From Comamonas testosteroni (GTDB taxonomy: Bacteria > Pseudomonadota > Gammaproteobacteria > Burkholderiales > Burkholderiaceae_C): a stretch of 64,000 nt of DNA. Below, piece by piece: positions 60,928 through 64,000 of this stretch. The translations under genes and the position numbers were made by a program. Within the stretch, counting starts at the first letter, position 1, and each line of letters begins with the position of its first letter. Location of the stretch: the NCBI RefSeq assembly GCF_030505195.1, contig NZ_CP129672.1:5056501-5120500 (forward strand). Reading direction: 5' to 3'. The notes beneath the pieces were generated by a model. It worked only from the letters and a program-made list of their open reading frames with translations. It did no database searches and had not been told where the DNA came from.

Positions 60928-61986
60928 TCAGCCTGGCTTGCCACCGCGGCGAATATTGGCGTTGGCCTTGGCCAGCTGTGCATCCAGCAGCTCCCAGAAG
61001 GCCTGCGGCAGCTGCAGCTCAAGGGGCACAGCCCAGGCCTCAGGATGGCTGCGCCAGAGTTTGACGGCATCTTTTTCGGTGCAAATCAAGGGTTTGTCGT
61101 TTTCCAGCTTGCGCGAGAAGCTCTCGAAATCATAGTGATCGGGCAGGGCCTGGGTTGCCGCCGCAGTGATGCCCTGCGCGGCCAGCATGGCAAAAAAGGA
61201 CTCGGGGCGTGCCACGGCGGCCACGGCCTCCGGGCTCTGAGCGGCCAGGCTGCGCAGCGGGATGCTCTGACCATGGCCGTTGTAGGCGGTCTCGGCCAGG
61301 TTGCGCTGCAGCGCGAACGCCGGGGACGTGCCCAGCGGCCTGGGCGGCTGGCCGGCATGCAGTGTGGCCGTCACCGGGCGAGGCCAGGGCTCGCGCAGCG
61401 GGCCTGCGGGCAGCAAAAAGCCGTTGCCGACTCCTTCATCATTGAAGACGCACAACTCCACATCGCGTGCCAGGGCTAGATGTTGCAGGCCGTCGTCGCT
61501 CACGATCACATCGACCTGCGGGTAGCGCTGGCGCAGCGCTTGCGCCGCCTGCAGACGTCTGGAGGCAACAAAGACCGGCACGCCGGTGCTGCGCGCCAGC
61601 AAGGCGGGTTCGTCGCCGACTTCGCTGGCGGGGCTGTCGGGCAGGGCCTCGCGGCAATCCTGCCCGCTCTCTATCCTGCGGCCATAACCGCGCGAGATGA
61701 TGGCCGGCTGCCAGCCTCTGGCCTTGAGGTGGGCCACCACGGCCTGAGTCACGGGGGTCTTGCCCGCGCCGCCTGCAATCACATTGCCAACGACGATGAC
61801 TGGCACACCGGTGCTTTGCTGGCGGCTGCGCATGCGCCGTGCATTCCAGGCCTGCAGCATTCCATAGACCAGCGATAGCGGCCACAGCAGCCAGGCGCCT
61901 GCTCCACGCTGGCGCCAGAGGGCGCGCAAGCCATGTTGCGAGGAGGATGCTTGGACGGTGTTTTGAGGCATAGGGGTTCGGATCAT
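60928..61986 (-). CDS. lpxK: tetraacyldisaccharide 4'-kinase
   Basis: LpxK phosphorylates the lipid A disaccharide at the inner membrane. About 352 residues, with a hydrophobic N-terminal anchor (WLLWPLSLVYGMLQAWNAR), Walker A VVGNVIAGGAGKTPVTQAVV and VIVSDDGLQHLALARDVELC. The start is either ATG 61986 or ATG 61971; neither has a strong ribosome binding site, and the long frame further upstream belongs to the permease region. The downstream order lpxK, Trm112, kdsB, adk is conserved. Confidence 0.93.
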   Translation of the reverse strand: MIRTPMPQNTVQASSSQHGLRALWRQRGAGAWLLWPLSLVYGMLQAWNARRMRSRQQSTGVPVIVVGNVIAGGAGKTPVTQAVVAHLKARGWQPAIISRGYGRRIESGQDCREALPDSPASEVGDEPALLARSTGVPVFVASRRLQAAQALRQRYPQVDVIVSDDGLQHLALARDVELCVFNDEGVGNGFLLPAGPLREPWPRPVTATLHAGQPPRPLGTSPAFALQRNLAETAYNGHGQSIPLRSLAAQSPEAVAAVARPESFFAMLAAQGITAAATQALPDHYDFESFSRKLENDKPLICTEKDAVKLWRSHPEAWAVPLELQLPQAFWELLDAQLAKANANIRRGGKPG

Positions 61987-62066
61987 ACGGGCGCGGCCAC
62001 AGTTCCCGCCGCCAACCGGCCTGCGCAATGCGCAAATACCTGGGCTCTGATCCCGGGAGCTTGGGA

Positions 62067-63476
62067 TCAAAAGCTGCCAAACAGGCTGCCCAGCGCCACG
62101 ATGACGGCAAGGGCAGCGACGGCAGGGGCTATGGCCACCATGGCAATGTCCAGATAGGACTGCCGATGCGTGAGCCCGCAGATGCCCAGCAGGGTGATGA
62201 CGGCGCCGTTGTGCGGCAAAGTGTCCAGTCCGCCTGTGGCCACGGCCGTGACGCGGTGCAGCAGCTGAGGCGACAGGCCTGCAGCCTCGCCCATCTGCAG
62301 CCAGGTGCTGCCCAGGGTCTGCAGGGCGATACTCATGCCGCCCGAGGCCGAGCCGGTGATGCCGGCCAGAATATTGATGGCGATCGACATCGAGATCAGC
62401 GGGTTGTCCGGGTAGATGTTCAGCACCGCATCGCGTATCAGCGTGAAGCCTGCCAGCGAGGCGATGACCGCACCATAACCGACCTGGGAGGCTGTGTTCA
62501 GCAGCGGCAGGGCCGAGGCGCTGGCACCTTCGTCGAGCAGTTGCTTGAGCTGTGGCAGGTGGCTCCACCACATGGCGACCAACAGGCAGATTGCTGCGGT
62601 CAGGGCCGCAATCACGGCCCAGATGCCGCGCAGCGCCTCGATGCTGGTGGCGCCGAAACGGGCTTCGGCCAGATAGCGCGTGTCCAGCCCCGGAAGCACA
62701 TGCACGGATAAAAGATAGTTCAGAGCGATCACCACGGCAACAGGCAGCAAGGCCTTGCCCAGCTCCAGATGGCTGGGGGTGGCCTCTGCCGCTGGAGCAA
62801 GTTTGTCTGCCGGCTGCTGTGCTTCATCCCCGGCGGTAAAGCCTTCGCCTCTGGAGCGCGCTTGCGCGCTGCGCCAGTGCAGCCAGCACAGGCCGAGCAT
62901 CAGCATCACGGCTGCGGCGATCAGGCCCAGCCCCGGCGCGGCAAACGGCGTGGTGCCGAAATAGGGCATGGGAATCGCGTTCTGGATGGCCGGCGTGCCG
63001 GGCAGCGCCGTCATGGTGAAGGTGAAGGCTCCCAGCGCAATCGTGGCCGGCATGAGGCGGCGCGGGATGTCGGCACGCCTAAAAAGCGCCAGGGCGATGG
63101 GATATACCGCAAAGGCCACGACAAACAAGGAAACGCCGCCGTAGGTGAGAACGGCACAGGCCAGCACCACGGCGAGTATGGCGCGCCGCTCGCCCAGTGC
63201 TGCCGCAATGCCCTGGGCAATGATGTGAGCCGCACCCGAAGCTTCCATGAGCTTGCCGAAGACCGCGCCCAGCAAGAACAGCGGAAAGTAGGCGATGACA
63301 AAGCCGCCAAGGCTGACCATGAAGATCTGGGTGTAGCTGGCCAGCATCAGCCACGGTGCACTGACGGCTACGGCCAGCAGGGCTGTCAGTGGCGCCAGCA
63401 GCAGCACGCTGACGCCGCGATAGGCCAAAGTGATGAGTAGACCGAGTGAAAGAACGATGCCCAAAATGCTGATCAC
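62067..63476 (-). CDS. GntP-family permease
   Basis: The 469-residue inner-membrane protein has 11-13 hydrophobic spans. It has YGGVSLFVVAFAVYPIALAL, FTMTALPGTPAIQNAIPMPY and GITGSASGGMSIALQTLG, typical of the GntP superfamily of gluconate/carboxylate:H+ symporters. The GTG at 63476 is preferred because GGGAGG lies five bases upstream. The substrate is not predictable. A same-strand LysR gene lies 223 bp upstream. Confidence 0.88.
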   Translation of the reverse strand: MISILGIVLSLGLLITLAYRGVSVLLLAPLTALLAVAVSAPWLMLASYTQIFMVSLGGFVIAYFPLFLLGAVFGKLMEASGAAHIIAQGIAAALGERRAILAVVLACAVLTYGGVSLFVVAFAVYPIALALFRRADIPRRLMPATIALGAFTFTMTALPGTPAIQNAIPMPYFGTTPFAAPGLGLIAAAVMLMLGLCWLHWRSAQARSRGEGFTAGDEAQQPADKLAPAAEATPSHLELGKALLPVAVVIALNYLLSVHVLPGLDTRYLAEARFGATSIEALRGIWAVIAALTAAICLLVAMWWSHLPQLKQLLDEGASASALPLLNTASQVGYGAVIASLAGFTLIRDAVLNIYPDNPLISMSIAINILAGITGSASGGMSIALQTLGSTWLQMGEAAGLSPQLLHRVTAVATGGLDTLPHNGAVITLLGICGLTHRQSYLDIAMVAIAPAVAALAVIVALGSLFGSF

Positions 63477-63699
63477 ATGCACCTCCCTAAGCAAACCGTC
63501 TAGTTACGGCGTTCAAGTAAAAGCAGCGCAGTCTGTGCCGAGCCGGCAGGAGCCCGCCGCGGAAGCTCGATTCTTCCGTCCTGCCATGGCGCGCTCTGCT
63601 GCGGCGATATAGCTCTCGTCGAGAGCTGCTGCGCAGCAGGCCCAGTGCGCAGCTTCATCGCGACACAGGTGTGACAGCCGCCGGGCCGGCTCGCGCCGC

Positions 63700-64000
63700 T
63701 CAGGTCTCGAAAGGGCGGCTGCCCAGCGTTTCCACCACATGGTCCACAAAGCAGGTGATGCGCGCCGCCAGCGCGGTGTTTCGATAGTAGACCGCATTGA
63801 TGGGCTGACAGATATCCAGCGTCTGCTTGCCGAACAGCGGCACCAGACTACCTTGCTCGCGGTCTGCGCGCGTCATGAAGTCCGACAGGCAGACGATGCC
63901 CAGGCCGGCCAGCGCCATCTGCCTGAGCGTCTCGCCGCTGGAGGAGGCAATGTCAGGGCGAATGCGTATGGCATTGCCGTCGGCGTCGCGCAGCGGCCAG
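63700..64000 (-). CDS. LysR-family regulator, C-terminal part
   Basis: Only the last ~99 codons are in the window; the gene continues past the right edge. The visible part is the effector-binding domain end: SSSGETLRQMALAGLGIVCL, LSDFMTRADREQGSLVPLF and NAVYYRNTALAARITCFVDH. This is typical of LysR regulators of the betaproteobacterial DNA-binding type. It may control the permease gene downstream on the same strand. Confidence 0.85.
   Translation of the reverse strand, partial: WPLRDADGNAIRIRPDIASSSGETLRQMALAGLGIVCLSDFMTRADREQGSLVPLFGKQTLDICQPINAVYYRNTALAARITCFVDHVVETLGSRPFET

Overview
The window looks like chromosomal DNA of a betaproteobacterium of the family Comamonadaceae, most like Comamonas. 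The reasons are high GC content, two Bug-type (TctC-like) periplasmic receptors, a classic betaproteobacterial porin, a complete sox cluster, and the gene order lpxK / Trm112-like / kdsB / adk. This is inference from protein families; no database was consulted.

Layout. 1-3.9 kb is the 3' end of an rhs gene followed by displaced C-terminal tips, candidate immunity genes and an IS3-type orfA remnant. 4.0-8.4 kb holds an acyl-CoA dehydrogenase, a quinone oxidoreductase, a DsbA/FrnE-like protein and a Rieske ferredoxin. 8.5-16.3 kb is a catabolic/uptake locus: porin, two Bug receptors, an alpha/beta hydrolase, a TauD-type dioxygenase, an AraC regulator and a beta-keto acid cleavage enzyme (BKACE). 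A metallo-hydrolase and an AT-rich patch with a DUF1493-like gene follow at 16.4-18.0 kb. 18.1-29.9 kb carries a NUDIX hydrolase and a thiosulfate-oxidation cluster: ArsR-type regulator, DsrE, SoxH-like hydrolase, thioredoxin, cytochrome c, soxCDYZAXB and a YeeE/YedE sulfur transporter. 30-38.7 kb is core metabolism: aminotransferase, CysB-type regulator, CbiX, LptG, LptF, PepA, HolC and a D-2-hydroxyacid dehydrogenase. 39.8-43.1 kb has two same-architecture diguanylate cyclases flanking a DUF1275 protein. 43.4-56.6 kb is a looser accessory stretch of small exported, stress-type and hypothetical genes. 56.8-64 kb returns to core genes: lexA, ansA, adk, kdsB, lpxK, a GntP permease and a partial LysR gene.

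How the genes work together. The sox genes encode a full periplasmic Sox system (SoxXA, SoxYZ, SoxB, SoxCD). Two AT-rich sequences that resemble each other lie in front of the soxH-like/dsrE pair and in front of the cytochrome-soxCDYZAX run. They are good candidates for the operators of the ArsR-type regulator. The 8.5-16.3 kb locus probably imports and degrades an unknown carboxylate.

The most interesting signal is at 44.9-45.65 kb. Two tandem 16-bp LexA-type boxes, arranged like the two in front of lexA in this same window, sit on a predicted promoter. That promoter faces three tiny genes: a 24-aa peptide with a strong ribosome binding site, a 59-aa single-span membrane protein and a 64-aa exported protein. 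This looks like an SOS-controlled small-protein operon that I cannot match to a known system.
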